This document shows, piece by piece, positions 1 through 9,973 of a DNA stretch of 64,000 nucleotides (position 1 is its first letter; each line of letters begins with the position of its first letter). Position numbers and translations under genes: made by a program. The DNA is from Asparagopsis taxiformis. Its lineage: Eukaryota > Rhodophyta > Florideophyceae > Bonnemaisoniales > Bonnemaisoniaceae. A model generated the notes under the pieces. The model saw only the letters and a list, made by a program, of their open reading frames with translations, did no database searches and was not told where the DNA came from. The DNA lies in the NCBI GenBank assembly GCA_030407315.1, contig JALQPE010002442.1, positions 1-64,000 on the forward strand, read 5' to 3'.

Positions 1-14
1 GCGCATGGAGTCAC

Positions 15-22
15 TATATAAA
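15..22 (+). promoter_or_regulatory. TATA box of cysteine-rich gene, copy A
   Basis: TATATAAA lies 126 bases upstream of the ATG at 141. The same sequence and spacing precede the intact gene in copy B. This implies an untranslated leader of roughly 95 bases. Confidence 0.5.
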
Positions 23-140
23 CACTGATCCATCGATCGATCAACCGGCCGATTACACGCCACCCACACTTGCCCCTCTTGTCCTCCCAACGCATCGGCA
101 ATTCATCGACCCTTCTCTGACACGACAGTGTATCTCGAAA

Positions 141-698
141 ATGAAGGTCGTGTTCGTCACCCTGCTTCTGCTCTCGTCATCTGTCAACAATCTCGGTACA
201 GCTCGAGCAGTGTTTCTGAGCGCGCCGAGAGATACCCGGTGCGACAAACGCCAGAAGAATTGCAAATGTACAATGTCCATCAATCCCAGGCAGCAGGGGG
301 AGGACTCTGGCAATGACGTTGGGGCCGGTGAGACGATTGAGGAGATGGACGACGTAGTTGGTTCATTGCCGTTCACTATTCGCAAGAAGAAAGCGTTTGG
401 GGCCCGATTCCCAGAACGTGCCCCTGCAAACAGGTCAAGGCCCGTCCTGGAAAGTGCTATTACTTTCTCAAGAGCAAGGGCTTCAAGTGCAAGAGTCGCA
501 CATGCGAGCCGCGGTATGTGTGCGTACCGAAGAAGGTTGCTGCCAAGCTGGCAAAGAAGTTTGGAAAGGTGTTGCTGATGTGTATCAGGCGGGTGACGAG
601 AAGCGAATTGTGCCGTGGATCAGGAAGGGGCGGAAGGGATTGTGCAAGTCTATCGAACGCGCAGGAGAGTGTTCTATGTGCCGTATGTTCGCTCGTGA
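141..698 (+). pseudogene. Secreted cysteine-rich cationic protein, frameshifted copy A
   Basis: This is the counterpart of the intact gene at 36031-36594. The ATG and the first residues of the signal peptide are kept. Several one- or two-base indels then break the frame, starting near base 175 in the signal peptide and continuing near 200, 225, 275, 290, 415, 600 and 655. No single frame gives the 187-residue product; cysteine-rich fragments appear in different frames. The breaks belong to a cluster of at least 17 small differences within bases 1-970. That could mean a decaying duplicate, gene conversion or poor base quality. The homology call is firm; the biological meaning of the breaks is not. 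Confidence 0.8.
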
Positions 699-845
699 CG
701 CGAGGAGCTGGACAGTGCGGGGCAATAGCAATAGTAGTGTATGGAGAATGTGCACGAGTTGGTTATGGGGAGTGATTTTTGATTTGAGATTTGGGACGGT
801 GGGTGGTGCGTGCGACGTGTGCCATGTATTGCAATCTAATCTTTC

Positions 846-851
846 AATAAA
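846..851 (+). terminator. Polyadenylation signal AATAAA, copy A
   Basis: AATAAA lies about 150 bases past the position of the gene's stop codon, as in copy B. A short (GAAC)n microsatellite follows at 861-883. Confidence 0.45.
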
Positions 852-1553
852 TGATGGGCCGACGAACGAACGAACGAACGAAGAAAAGAATAGATGGATG
901 AGGCGAAAAGGGCGAGGACGAACACGTAGATCAATACTCGGAGCAAGGGTGGAAAGCGGTCTTTCAATTCATACAACAGTGAATACTGCAATAGAGAGCG
1001 AACAGCATATCTATCATGCCATTGAGGCTGCACAGCGCACCGTGCTGGAGATTGCAAACCGCCTCGCCAGATTCAGAACACACCGGGAGGCATTGGTCTG
1101 GACATCATGTTTTTGCTACACACGCATGCGATACAGCTCCGAAACAAACGTCCTTGCACCTCTCCTAGCAGTCATACCATATCTGTACTGAACCACGAGC
1201 GCGCGCTCCCTCTCTCTTTGTCATCACCGCACCTTGTCACAATACCTCATCGTCTTTCGTCACGACACCACGAATGAAATATGTGCAAATAACTGAAACT
1301 GTACAATCATAAAGCCCACACCACTATCAACACTCCCGTTCACTGTTTTCATTTCTTCCCAGCATCACAACAACCATACTGCCTCACACCCCCGTTGCAG
1401 CCCCTATACTCCGAACCTGCACCAACGTCATCCACGATAATAAGCGTGTGCTGTGCCGGTCTCCAGACCAGACCGAATGCCATTATCTCGTCATTGCGTG
1501 CTCCCTTCTTTCCCTTCTACTATACGTCAGCAGTAAGAGTTTGGTGGGTGGGT

Positions 1554-1589
1554 GTGATGGAACTAAATTAGAAAATTTAGTTCCATCAC
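1554..1589. repeat. Perfect 16-bp inverted repeat with 4-nt loop, copy A
   Basis: Arms 1554-1569 and 1574-1589 are exact reverse complements around the loop AGAA. Imperfect pairing continues outward for about 12 more bases on each side (GGTGGGTGGG against CCAACCACC). The RNA would fold into a hairpin of about 60 nt. It could be a small inverted-repeat element or a structured RNA; I recognise no family. The other copy is at 37449-37484. Confidence 0.8.
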
Positions 1590-1789
1590 AACCAACCACC
1601 TACCACACGCATCCGATTCTTGCTGAACCGATAGAATGGTTTCAGAATAGTTTTAGTGTCAAGTATCTATATATCTGATACGAGGGCAGGATCTATCGCA
1701 TCACGCAGACACTGCCAGTTTGCTCTATGTCTAACTGTCTGCATGCCTGGCTCAGAATTTTCGAGCTACAAGCTGACCGACCTCGGTAG

Positions 1790-1795
1790 AAAAAA
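1790..1795 (-). terminator. RNA polymerase III terminator (T6), copy A
   Basis: Six T residues on the minus strand lie 14 nt beyond the tRNA discriminator base, where a Pol III terminator is expected. Copy B has seven. Confidence 0.7.
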
Positions 1796-1808
1796 TATTC
1801 CGAGCTGA

Positions 1809-2176
1809 TGTGCCTGCCGGGCTTCGATCCCGGTACCTCTCGTGTAATCAGGTAATCCACGAGCCACAGGGGACCGATGACCTCGCAGAGGCAGACGAGC
1901 AGCGCATTCCCCATAGCTCGGGATCTCCTGCGCCCTCGGGAGATCTCTGGCTCGAGGGAATGCGTGTACAGCCGTTCGCCGGCCGCAGGACCGCCGATGC
2001 GGCGCGCCCGCGGCACCCCGACTCCCTCTGTGGCCCGTGTGCACCCGATTGGAGCGCACCAGAACGCTCCCCCGGCCCGTGGAAAGGTTTCACCGCGAAC
2101 GGGGTGTGTTCATCAGGTTCCAGCTCGGGAGACCAGGGTATGACACGAGCGCTACTTCCAACTGAGCTACAGGCAC
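1809..2176 (-). tRNA. tRNA with 294-nt intron, probably tRNA-Met(CAT), copy A
   Basis: Two tRNA halves on the minus strand fit together. Exon 1 (2176-2139) starts GTGCCTG and carries a full A box, TAGCTCAGTTGG. Exon 2 (1844-1809) carries a 5-bp T stem around ATCGAAG (B box GATCGAAGC) and ends CAGGCAC plus discriminator A. The acceptor stem pairs perfectly over 7 bp. The anticodon stem CTCGT/ACGAG also pairs when the break is placed at the canonical position 37/38. The mature RNA would be 74 nt before CCA addition. The loop then reads CAT, suggesting methionine, but the identity depends on the splice point. The D arm has one extra base, and T54 is A. A T6 terminator follows. The intron is very long for a nuclear tRNA and strongly structured. 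An insertion into a tRNA gene is the alternative. Confidence 0.72.
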
Positions 2177-5100
2177 ATCCTCTCGCATGGCTGTGCACAG
2201 CGAGTGAATGTGTATTTGTAATACGAATACAAATTTTGTATGATGCAGATGGGGTAACTTACAGCAGTGGCCGGATGCCAATGGGTGTTTCACGGCGGTG
2301 GCCGCCGTGGCGATTCTGCTGCGCCGTGGCTGCGCTGCACTGCACTGCACTGCTCACTTCGCTGGGCGGTTGGCTTCCAAATTTATTTCAAAAAGATAAT
2401 CAAATTTGCGGAAATAAACGTGTCATTCACTGCTGCATTGTGACAGTTATACCGAACAGACGCCAGGTAGATGGAACAGCCGGCCCCTTTGGTCATGCCG
2501 TCCATGCCACTACACACACCGAACTCGCTAAACACCTTACAGATAGTAGGATAAGTAGAGACAGGCTGTCACACGCACACCACCGTCCACCGAGAGGGGA
2601 ACGAGACTATAATAACCGAGTCCAGTGATCAAGTAAGAATAAAGAGCTACGGCAATCTCAGTCCAGACACAGTATGTGATCCACCAGGCACATAACGACG
2701 CAGTACCGACCCTTCTCTTCGGTTAATTAATTGTGGAGCACACGCTCAACTCGTACAAGTCCAATTCCATCAAATAAGCAGTTGTAGAGGATTTTCATGA
2801 ACCACTTGCTACAGTCTGCAGCTCATGAGCTTACTCGGAGTGGGACAGACCCGTTTGCTTGGGAAACCAAACCAAAGAAACGAATGAAACACCTACTAGT
2901 GCCTCATAGAGAGGCACATCGAAGTGATTGACGCAGCATCACCACAAACATCCCCTTGTCTATCGTCGGAGGCTGTTCCCGTTTGCGGACAGGTGTGACG
3001 TTCATTCGTAGCTGAACTGGCTCACTTGTGTCGACTGCAGAGCTGGTATGGATGTCTGTAACCTTTCTTACTCTTGATGGGTGAGTGCGTGAGTGCATCC
3101 TGTACTACTAGTAACAATTTGAAGCTCCCTCCGATTGATTCATCCTGCATCTATCGTACACCTTGAACGTTTCTTTGGTGGTTTCATTGTGGTGATGAAT
3201 ATAGGAGACTATGAAAGCGAGTCATGGAGGGTTTCCATCCATGGGTTTGATTTGTGGTGCAATGACTCTGATATCGATTCGAATCAGGTTTGTGAGCTGT
3301 TTTAAGAAAGCACCAAGAGGCGTTCAAACTATCCTGTCTCGGTATTCAGGCTCGAAGGTACAGTTAGTAGTTTTTGGCTGATCGCTTGCTTGGCTGTATG
3401 TTTTGAAAAGACAGATACGATAAATTGAGAATGTCGGTTCATTTGATGCTGGGTTACAGTTCAGAGGTTGTATTTAGGACCTGAGATCCTGAATGGGTAG
3501 AGGAGATAGAACCAACATTGGGTCAGTGACACACTGAAGGTGGGAGTGATACACTAAAAAGTTTACAACGGGCACTCAGTATGTGAAGGGAGTTCTCAGT
3601 GGTGGAATAGGGAAGCAAGAGGTAGTGGAAGAACTTGGCTGCTGGACAGAAGATTGGCTGTTGTGGATACAGTGACAACTGTAGGGCTCAAATCGACGCT
3701 TAGACGTAAAAGCTTGGGAATCATTTCAAACGTCCTTCTGGAATCGGTAGGTGGTAGGGTGGTTGAATCAGACGGGTCTTGATCACTCCTAGACGAATAT
3801 CAACCAGTGCGGTGGACGAGCCGGCGGTGGCTAGGTTGGATAACGGGAACGGGGAGGTGCTGTAACGGATTGTCAACCTGGAAAGAGCGTCGCGACACAC
3901 AGATTGTGTCTGCTACAGATAATCACGCTTGAGCGACACTTGTAACCTTGATCAGCCTCACATGTGCAGGCGTCGTGTTGGCGCTTCGTGGAAACCCGGT
4001 GACCAAGGTACGTGACGCACCGACACTGTCGGTACGCAACGGAACGCTTTACAAGACGGATCGATTGACACGGGCGTGGAAACAGTGCTTCGCCTCTAGA
4101 TTTGACCTGGATCGTAGCACTAGAGTGGTAATTTGCTCTTTACTCATTGGAGATTGGTCACTACTTGTAATAGCGTGTCGGGCCCGAATGGCCCGTTCCG
4201 GGGTATCCAACCGGACGGTCTACGCCGGCAGCCGCGATGGTATTAAAATACGTTTACAGTTATCAGTCTCCCTACACGTGGCGCATACCACGCTCGCTCG
4301 CGCACCCGCCAGTTGTACACAATTTTGAAATATGTAAAAAGGAAACCGCCGGGATGCAACGGTCACCACTGGCGATTGCATTGAATGGTCGCGTGAGCTG
4401 ACAAGTGTGTGTCGTCACGCCACCGCGTTACGGCAACTTCTTTGCTCGTACAGCCCAAGTAGCCCATTGGCTTTTTCGATTAGTCGTAAGTGCCCGCCCG
4501 TTTCGTGCATTTGTCCCACAAGAATGGTGATCCAACAAGCATCTGAAGGTCCCTCGTGGGAAGGAGAGGGTAATTGAGCACATGGAACACAGTTTGGAAG
4601 TATAGGGAACAGAACCCGTGAGGGAAAAGAGGAAACTGGTACAGGGAGGCAGCGAACCTGGGGCGCTGATAGAGCTGAAAGACTAAGGATTGACTATTGC
4701 CGCGCATCACAGTCAGATAAGGTAGGAGCAGGCAAACACCAACTGGGATACGCAAGTTTTGAGTGCAGCGACACGAACACGTCCAGTGATACACCAGGAG
4801 GGCGGAGACGCCTGGCTGCTGCTTGATATGCACGCACAATCTCACGCCACTCGTGGTATGAGCAATACTGATTCGACGATTCAACAATAATTTGAAATAG
4901 TTCGACATATTTACTCTTTGTGGGTGTTCCAAACATTTGACAACCGGTACAACAGAGCTGCAGGACCTGTTTTGCGCTTGATGTAATGGTTTTGCTGTGG
5001 AAACAGAGCAAAGATGATCCCTGATCGATTTCAAATCTCTCACAGAGACCCTTTCATCTTACATCACCTCAACGATTTCTCAATCCGTCCAATTTCGCTT

Positions 5101-5280
5101 TCTTGCAGCTTTGGGAAGATTTATTCTGGATTTTAGACAGGCAATTGGGTCCGAACGCTACATTGCACCCCTTTAGAAATTCATCAACACCCTTTATCGC
5201 AGAACATCTTGTCGGAAACCCTTCGGTCGTGCGTCGCACTTCCATCGTACTACTCGACTGTGACGTATAAACATCTAATG
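2177..5280. other. Host DNA without a clear gene, left flank of TE1, copy A
   Basis: No convincing gene is visible. Open stretches on the minus strand at 4480-5043, 4694-5011 and 5069-5280 are cysteine-containing and protein-like. Stop codons and frame changes separate them, and no family is recognisable. They may be the remains of one gene whose other part lies beyond TE1 at about 31010-31137. Copy A lacks 92 bases between 3735 and 3736 that copy B has. Confidence 0.4.
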
Positions 5281-5962
5281 TGTAGCAGGTAGAAAATCCG
5301 CTAGAGCGGCAAACCACCCGACAGGTGTCCCGAGCCTCGGTAGAGGAAGTGGTAGAGCAGATGAACCTTATAGTATACCCAGCGGGAAGTCTCGTATGAG
5401 AGAAGAGGTCGCTACCCGGAAGGGGTTAGGCGAATAGGAATGCTCACGCTAGGTGCGTATGGATGGAGCGAGTGACGTAATCCGTCGAGCTGTTAGCTAA
5501 CCCTAAGGTTGTCCCTGAGAGGGTTAAACAATAGGTATGCAAACACTGTTCCAATGGGTCGTAATTCCACTTGAGTTTACGTTACTCTAGAAACCGTGCC
5601 TACTGGCTATTCCAGTGGCAGTTTTATACTAAGTCTACTGTAAGCTAGGGTTAGTGGTTAGGAATAAATATCCAGTTAGTGACCAATCAGAACCCAATTA
5701 CTGGCGCCCGCCTACCCGCGAGGTTATTGCCAATAGGCTTACATTGTAATGTATGGCTGATCAGCCTAAGTTAAAATTTGCCCCTTGTGGGGTCTTGGCC
5801 GGGGCCGATAGGCCCGAGTGGGGTATTTGCAGCCTTGCGCTTGTCCCAATTACAGGAAACACGCCCAGTTGGCTGGTGCCTTGTGATTGGCACATCCCTT
5901 AAGTGGGTACCCAATAGGGAAGCGACACGCTCAGATTGGGAGGACCGCCAGGCGGTACGACA
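5281..5962 (-). repeat. TE1 3' LTR, copy A
   Basis: The 682-bp LTR begins TGTAGCAGG and ends GGTACGACA on the plus strand. It looks identical to 30328-31009. It lies just upstream of the antisense ORF, so any plus-strand promoter in it would drive that ORF. Confidence 0.95.
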
Positions 5963-5974
5963 TGGCCCCCTCCT
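5963..5974 (-). other. TE1 polypurine tract
   Basis: On the minus strand AGGAGGGGGCCA directly abuts the LTR start TGTCG. This purine-rich tract is where plus-strand DNA synthesis would be primed. The same tract is at 41954-41965 in copy B. Confidence 0.75.
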
Positions 5975-6451
5975 GAGAGATTTGTCGTCCCGACAAAATT
6001 AAAAAAATACAAAATTTTGGCGATAGCCGTTGCATTTCGGCATTCAAAATTTCTCCCGCGCCCGACGCGTGTGCGCTATTTTTGTTGTCCACCCGACTCT
6101 TGCGAAGGTCCACCAGACCGTTTCCACTTTGGAATTGACAACATCGGTTGTATTGATCCCTCAGCTGTACCGCGCCTCACCCCTTCGGTGTTCAATTGCA
6201 TTGTACTTGCGTCCCTTCCGTCATCCCTCAAAGGGTTTTTGCATCAAATCGCGAGATAATCAGGCGCGTGATCGCGTGAGTGGCGCCGCTTTGAGGCCCG
6301 TATTCGCTATCCGGCCACTCGCCTTGCGATCCCTCCCCATCAGGGTTGAATTCCGTAGCTCTTCTGCTGGAGATTTAAGCCAATAGGCCATCGGTTTATC
6401 CCGTACAGGGTTTTATCGCCAACGTATTCCACCGCCTTTCGTCGGCGTAAA
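5975..6451 (+). other. Leader between 3' LTR and antisense ORF, TE1 copy A
   Basis: No gene is supported. An A-rich patch (5996-6020) could serve as a core promoter or 5' leader for the antisense ORF; that is inferred from position only. Confidence 0.3.
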
Positions 6452-7261
6452 ATGGCTCCCCGCGCGCCGATTCAATTCGAATCCTCAGAGGAGGAGAAAG
6501 AAGATATGGGTTCGCCCAACCGTCCGACTACGCGCTCGAGCGTGCGTCGTCCCACGACCCGTCATCAAGCTTCGTCATCCCGTACCGGGGTCGCGCCAGC
6601 GTCGACCAAATCGTCTTCCGCGCCGGCTACAAGTGCGCCTCCGGAGCCCGCTACTCAACCGTCCACTCGGACTCGTTCGACTTCCTCGAAAGCGCCAGTC
6701 ACTCAGGCTTCGCCGGTTGACAAGGACACTGCGACTCCCGCTCGCTCCGATAAGACAGCCACCCCAACCGGGAGAAGTTCGCAAGGGCGCAGCCTCGGCC
6801 CAGCCGACTCGCCTGCTTCCCAGAAGCCTGCCGCTCCGGTGGCAGCTGCCAAACAGTCATCGGCTACGCCGTCGTCACACGCAACTGAGCCCGCTAAGAT
6901 TACCGGTTCGCCCCCACAAGGGGCCATGCCGGCGGATGCCGGCGACGTTGTCGAAGTTATCGCCGAAGGAGGCGCGACGCCGAAGCCCACGAGGCAATCG
7001 TCTGTTAAGCCTCAGCCGAGTTCCCGGTCCACTATGGCCCGGCCCTCCGCCTCAGCGGTTCGTACCTCCTCGGGTCGTAGCGCTTCGGCGAACCCTTATG
7101 AGGAATATGGTCGCCGCAACCAGCAGATCCTGGCAGACGCACGTAAGCGTAGGGATGAAGAGTTACGCAGAGAGGCCGCTCGGGCGGAAGCCGAGAAGGC
7201 AAGTACTCGGGTCGTTGGGTCGGCTGCGGACCCTTACACCTCTGCCGGCGGAGCTACCTAG
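6452..7261 (+). CDS. TE1 antisense ORF, N-terminal part (low complexity)
   Basis: This 269-codon ORF runs opposite to gag-pol. Its ATG has a good context (A at -3, G at +4). The product is rich in Ser, Thr, Pro and Ala, starting with an acidic stretch of Glu and Asp near residues 10-18. It ends in a short charged helix (about 225-255, many Arg, Glu and Ala). It stops at TAG 7259-7261. The same frame stays open straight after that stop to 9736, so this segment and the next were probably one protein of about 1,095 residues. The duplicate at 42443-43252 has the same TAG. The stop may be a mutation or a readthrough site. No known domain is recognisable. Confidence 0.6.
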   Translation: MAPRAPIQFESSEEEKEDMGSPNRPTTRSSVRRPTTRHQASSSRTGVAPASTKSSSAPATSAPPEPATQPSTRTRSTSSKAPVTQASPVDKDTATPARSDKTATPTGRSSQGRSLGPADSPASQKPAAPVAAAKQSSATPSSHATEPAKITGSPPQGAMPADAGDVVEVIAEGGATPKPTRQSSVKPQPSSRSTMARPSASAVRTSSGRSASANPYEEYGRRNQQILADARKRRDEELRREAARAEAEKASTRVVGSAADPYTSAGGAT

Positions 7262-9736
7262 AGTGGGTCCGGTGCAGTTCCCGTTACTGCTTCTTTAAGC
7301 GAGAGGCCATCGGGCACAACCTTGGTCGATCCGTACGCTGCTGCGCCTGCCTCAGCACCGGCTGCCACGTCCTACGACACTCCCGTTAGGGTTCCGAAAC
7401 CCACTGCCAACTGGCGTTTCCCTGGGGAGTTCTACCCTGCCAACGCTGATGAGCTGATGGTATTCGATTCTAGGGTCTTGCTTTTCAGGCGTGAGTTGGT
7501 GGCTCCTTGGGAACATTATCCGTTTGCGCGGCTCCCTCGTAGGGAATTTACCGACCGTCCGAGAAGCGAATTGCGTCGCGACATGTTTCTCATGAGTTCC
7601 CTCCGAGGGCAGAGTCACCAGGTACAGAACGAGTGCTGGTCGGCGTATGCCCGTCTCCCTTCGAGTCGCCCGATGCGTCACTTCCGCGTCCCTCACACGC
7701 TATTCAGCGATAGGACCTTCCTGCTCCATCCCGGGGATGCACTTTACGTTGAACGTATGAACCGTCGGTTGTTCCAGTTGGAGTCCTACCAAGGAACGGT
7801 AAAGGACATGCCGATAGTTCGGTCTCGCTGGTTCGCGTACCCCCCTCGTCCCGACACAGGTCATTACGAGCATCATATGCGTGTGCACGCAAGGGCGACT
7901 TCCCGTATGTTGGGGCGCCAGGTGACGGCGAATGATTATCGCGTCTTCGCGCACCGCAATGGAAGCTCCGTTGAGCCGCTTACGCGTTCGATGAATGTTC
8001 CTCCAGAGACCCTGGACTTGCTGTGGGACGATCCCAGTTGGGAAGGAAAGTCATCTCCACCGATGTGTTTGCCGATTGCCGACCCACCGTCACTGGTGTA
8101 TTTCCATCATTCCGCTCTTCACGAGGCGCCCGCTTGGCAACGCGACAGGTTCCTTTCTTATCTCGAATTGGAGAGGGAAGTCCTGATAGGGATCGAGTTG
8201 GCTCGTATCGCTGAGACGCGGGGCTTCGTGCCGGTGTTGGACACGACACTCATCGAAAAGGTAAGCCGTACTTGGCATGACATCACGTCGGTACCGCAGT
8301 CGGCGGTCGTTCCCCATAGTCGGGAGTTACCGGCATCGGTGGTCCGAAGGTTGTTGGAGGTAGCTCGTGGGAGCGGTGACTATCCGCAGGAGATGGTGAG
8401 TACCAACATTACTGGGCTCGCGCCGGAAAAGGTGGTTATCTTCACGACTAGTGATTTGCCGGTGAGGGCGTTGCGTATCAATGTGTTGAACCATCGAGAG
8501 GGTACGGCAGCGGAGCTACCTCCTTACCGAAGGGCTGGTGAATTTACCGATGACGGGTATTACGGCCTGGAGCCTGAGACTTACTCCGATGGGCACCCCG
8601 AGTCTTACAAGTACCAGCCGGTTGGCGAAGCGTTCGTACCGCGTCCGTGGTGGAATGCCGAACTTGGCGGCCCGGGGGGTAGGTCTCCCTACGCAGGGCG
8701 GAGTTTTGCTCCTGTCGCTCCCTTACCACCTGGTGGTTCCGCTGACTTGTACGAAAGGCCTGTCCCGATGGACACTACGCCTACCGCGCCAGCCCCTCAG
8801 CCCGTGGCTGCCCCGCCTTCGCAGATGGGACCCGCAGTGGAGGCATTCGTGTCGTCTGACAAGGGCTCGGAGCCATCCATTAATGGTGATGACGGTACTC
8901 CGCGTCAGCCTCCGGCTGTGAACATTCTACGTGGGGAATTGTCCGGTCGCGAGTTGATGTCGGTTCCGCGAGTGCGGCAGTTGGCCGAGGAAATCGGGGA
9001 TGGCACGATCGCTTCTATTTTTGTATCTGCCAATGGGCGTTATGTTGTCACCTCCGCGTTGGATACGCTTGCACTGTCGTGTATTACGTTAGCTAATCGC
9101 TACAAGCATGGACGCGAGCAGCGTAACGCCGCCCGAGAACGCCTCCGTGAAGAACGTGGACGTCGCCGCGTGGCGGATAAGGAGATTGAGGCAGCGCGCC
9201 ATGATGCGGCGGAGTTGCGGGCCCGGGTCGGGGAATTAGAAGATGAATTAGAGGACGCCCGGCGTCAGCTACAGCAAGCGACTGCTGCCGTGCGCGTTGT
9301 TCCCGGAGGGGGTGGCGAGGAGGCGGTTCAGCCTGGTTACTCGCGTCGGCGTGCTCGTTCTCCTGATGACGGTTCTCCGGAGCGCAACGTGCGTACTCGT
9401 CTTCGTTCCCCCGTGGGTGCCGCGGGTGCTGATACCCTTTTGCTCGCGCGATTGGATGCCCGGATAGGGTCGCCTGAATCGCCGGACTTATCTCCGCGTT
9501 CGGCGTCTGTTCCCACGGTTGAGGTAGCCGCTCCTGCGTTCGCGCCTTCGCATGGCCCTGTGCCTGCCCACCGTCGGGGTGCTGGTGCTGTTCTGCAGCG
9601 TGGTTTGCGTCGCAACCCGACCTACGCAAGGGTTCCACCCCGCCATCCTCGTCCTTCGACGAACGTGCGTGCTCCCGCCCCTGCGGCACCGTCTGCTTCC
9701 CATCGGGCTCGGCCTTCGAGCCACTATCGTCGCTGA
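7262..9736 (+). CDS. TE1 antisense ORF, main part with coiled coil
   Basis: The frame continues in phase from the upstream ORF after TAG 7259-7261. It has no early ATG; a non-AUG start such as TTG 7322 would give 804 residues. Numbered from 7322, residues about 25-450 form a globular-looking region rich in Trp, Tyr, Phe and Arg. Then come a Pro/Ala-rich stretch (about 450-540), a short conserved-looking segment (about 540-590), a charged coiled coil (about 592-660) and an Arg/Pro/Ser-rich tail. It converges on the pol stop, with 237 bases between. The tract SLVYFHHSALHEAP and the helix after it resemble the TE2 antisense protein (CVFHYAPSVLLGLDVP and helix), suggesting a shared family. Function is unknown; it is not gag, pol or a recognisable env. 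Confidence 0.7.
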   Translation, partial: SGSGAVPVTASLSERPSGTTLVDPYAAAPASAPAATSYDTPVRVPKPTANWRFPGEFYPANADELMVFDSRVLLFRRELVAPWEHYPFARLPRREFTDRPRSELRRDMFLMSSLRGQSHQVQNECWSAYARLPSSRPMRHFRVPHTLFSDRTFLLHPGDALYVERMNRRLFQLESYQGTVKDMPIVRSRWFAYPPRPDTGHYEHHMRVHARATSRMLGRQVTANDYRVFAHRNGSSVEPLTRSMNVPPETLDLLWDDPSWEGKSSPPMCLPIADPPSLVYFHHSALHEAPAWQRDRFLSYLELEREVLIGIELARIAETRGFVPVLDTTLIEKVSRTWHDITSVPQSAVVPHSRELPASVVRRLLEVARGSGDYPQEMVSTNITGLAPEKVVIFTTSDLPVRALRINVLNHREGTAAELPPYRRAGEFTDDGYYGLEPETYSDGHPESYKYQPVGEAFVPRPWWNAELGGPGGRSPYAGRSFAPVAPLPPGGSADLYERPVPMDTTPTAPAPQPVAAPPSQMGPAVEAFVSSDKGSEPSINGDDGTPRQPPAVNILRGELSGRELMSVPRVRQLAEEIGDGTIASIFVSANGRYVVTSALDTLALSCITLANRYKHGREQRNAARERLREERGRRRVADKEIEAARHDAAELRARVGELEDELEDARRQLQQATAAVRVVPGGGGEEAVQPGYSRRRARSPDDGSPERNVRTRLRSPVGAAGADTLLLARLDARIGSPESPDLSPRSASVPTVEVAAPAFAPSHGPVPAHRRGAGAVLQRGLRRNPTYARVPPRHPRPSTNVRAPAPAAPSASHRARPSSHYRR

Positions 9737-9973
9737 GGACAGGCAATCGCCTTCGTGCGAAACCTCTAAGGGTAGTTTGAACACGCTTCTGCGTTGCGCC
9801 TTTGTTCATCAGGTAGTCCTGAGGCACCTTTGAGGTACACTAAAGATGCATCATCACGTTGACGTGTTGACTTGTTTTGTTGAAAGCCTTGTTAGCGAAT
9901 TTTTTTGTTTTTCCAAATTTCTTAATTTCTCTCCGGTTGGCGGTGTGCAGAGATATAGTGCGCCCTTTTCGGC

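Larger units (their letters stand above)
699..1789. other. Host intergenic DNA with hairpin and microsatellite, copy A
   Basis: I see no convincing gene. The stretch holds the polyadenylation signal, the GAAC microsatellite and the hairpin at 1554-1589. An open stretch of about 75 codons near 980-1191 has no good start or known motif, so I do not call it. Confidence 0.5.

Noticed and set aside
980..1191. Open stretch of about 70-75 codons in both copies
   Set aside because: It has no ATG in good context, no known motif and no promoter or poly(A) signal of its own.
4480..5280. Minus-strand ORFs as a host gene split by TE1, with the rest at 31010-31137
   Set aside because: Removing TE1 does not give one open frame; stops and frame changes remain on both sides and no family is recognisable.
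6452..9736. Antisense ORF as an envelope gene
   Set aside because: I see no signal peptide, no C-terminal membrane anchor and no cysteine pattern; the orientation is also opposite to a usual env.
9093..9827. 244-codon minus-strand ORF opposite the TE1 antisense ORF
   Set aside because: It is a shadow of the plus-strand frame; composition is dominated by low-complexity codons and it has no domain.
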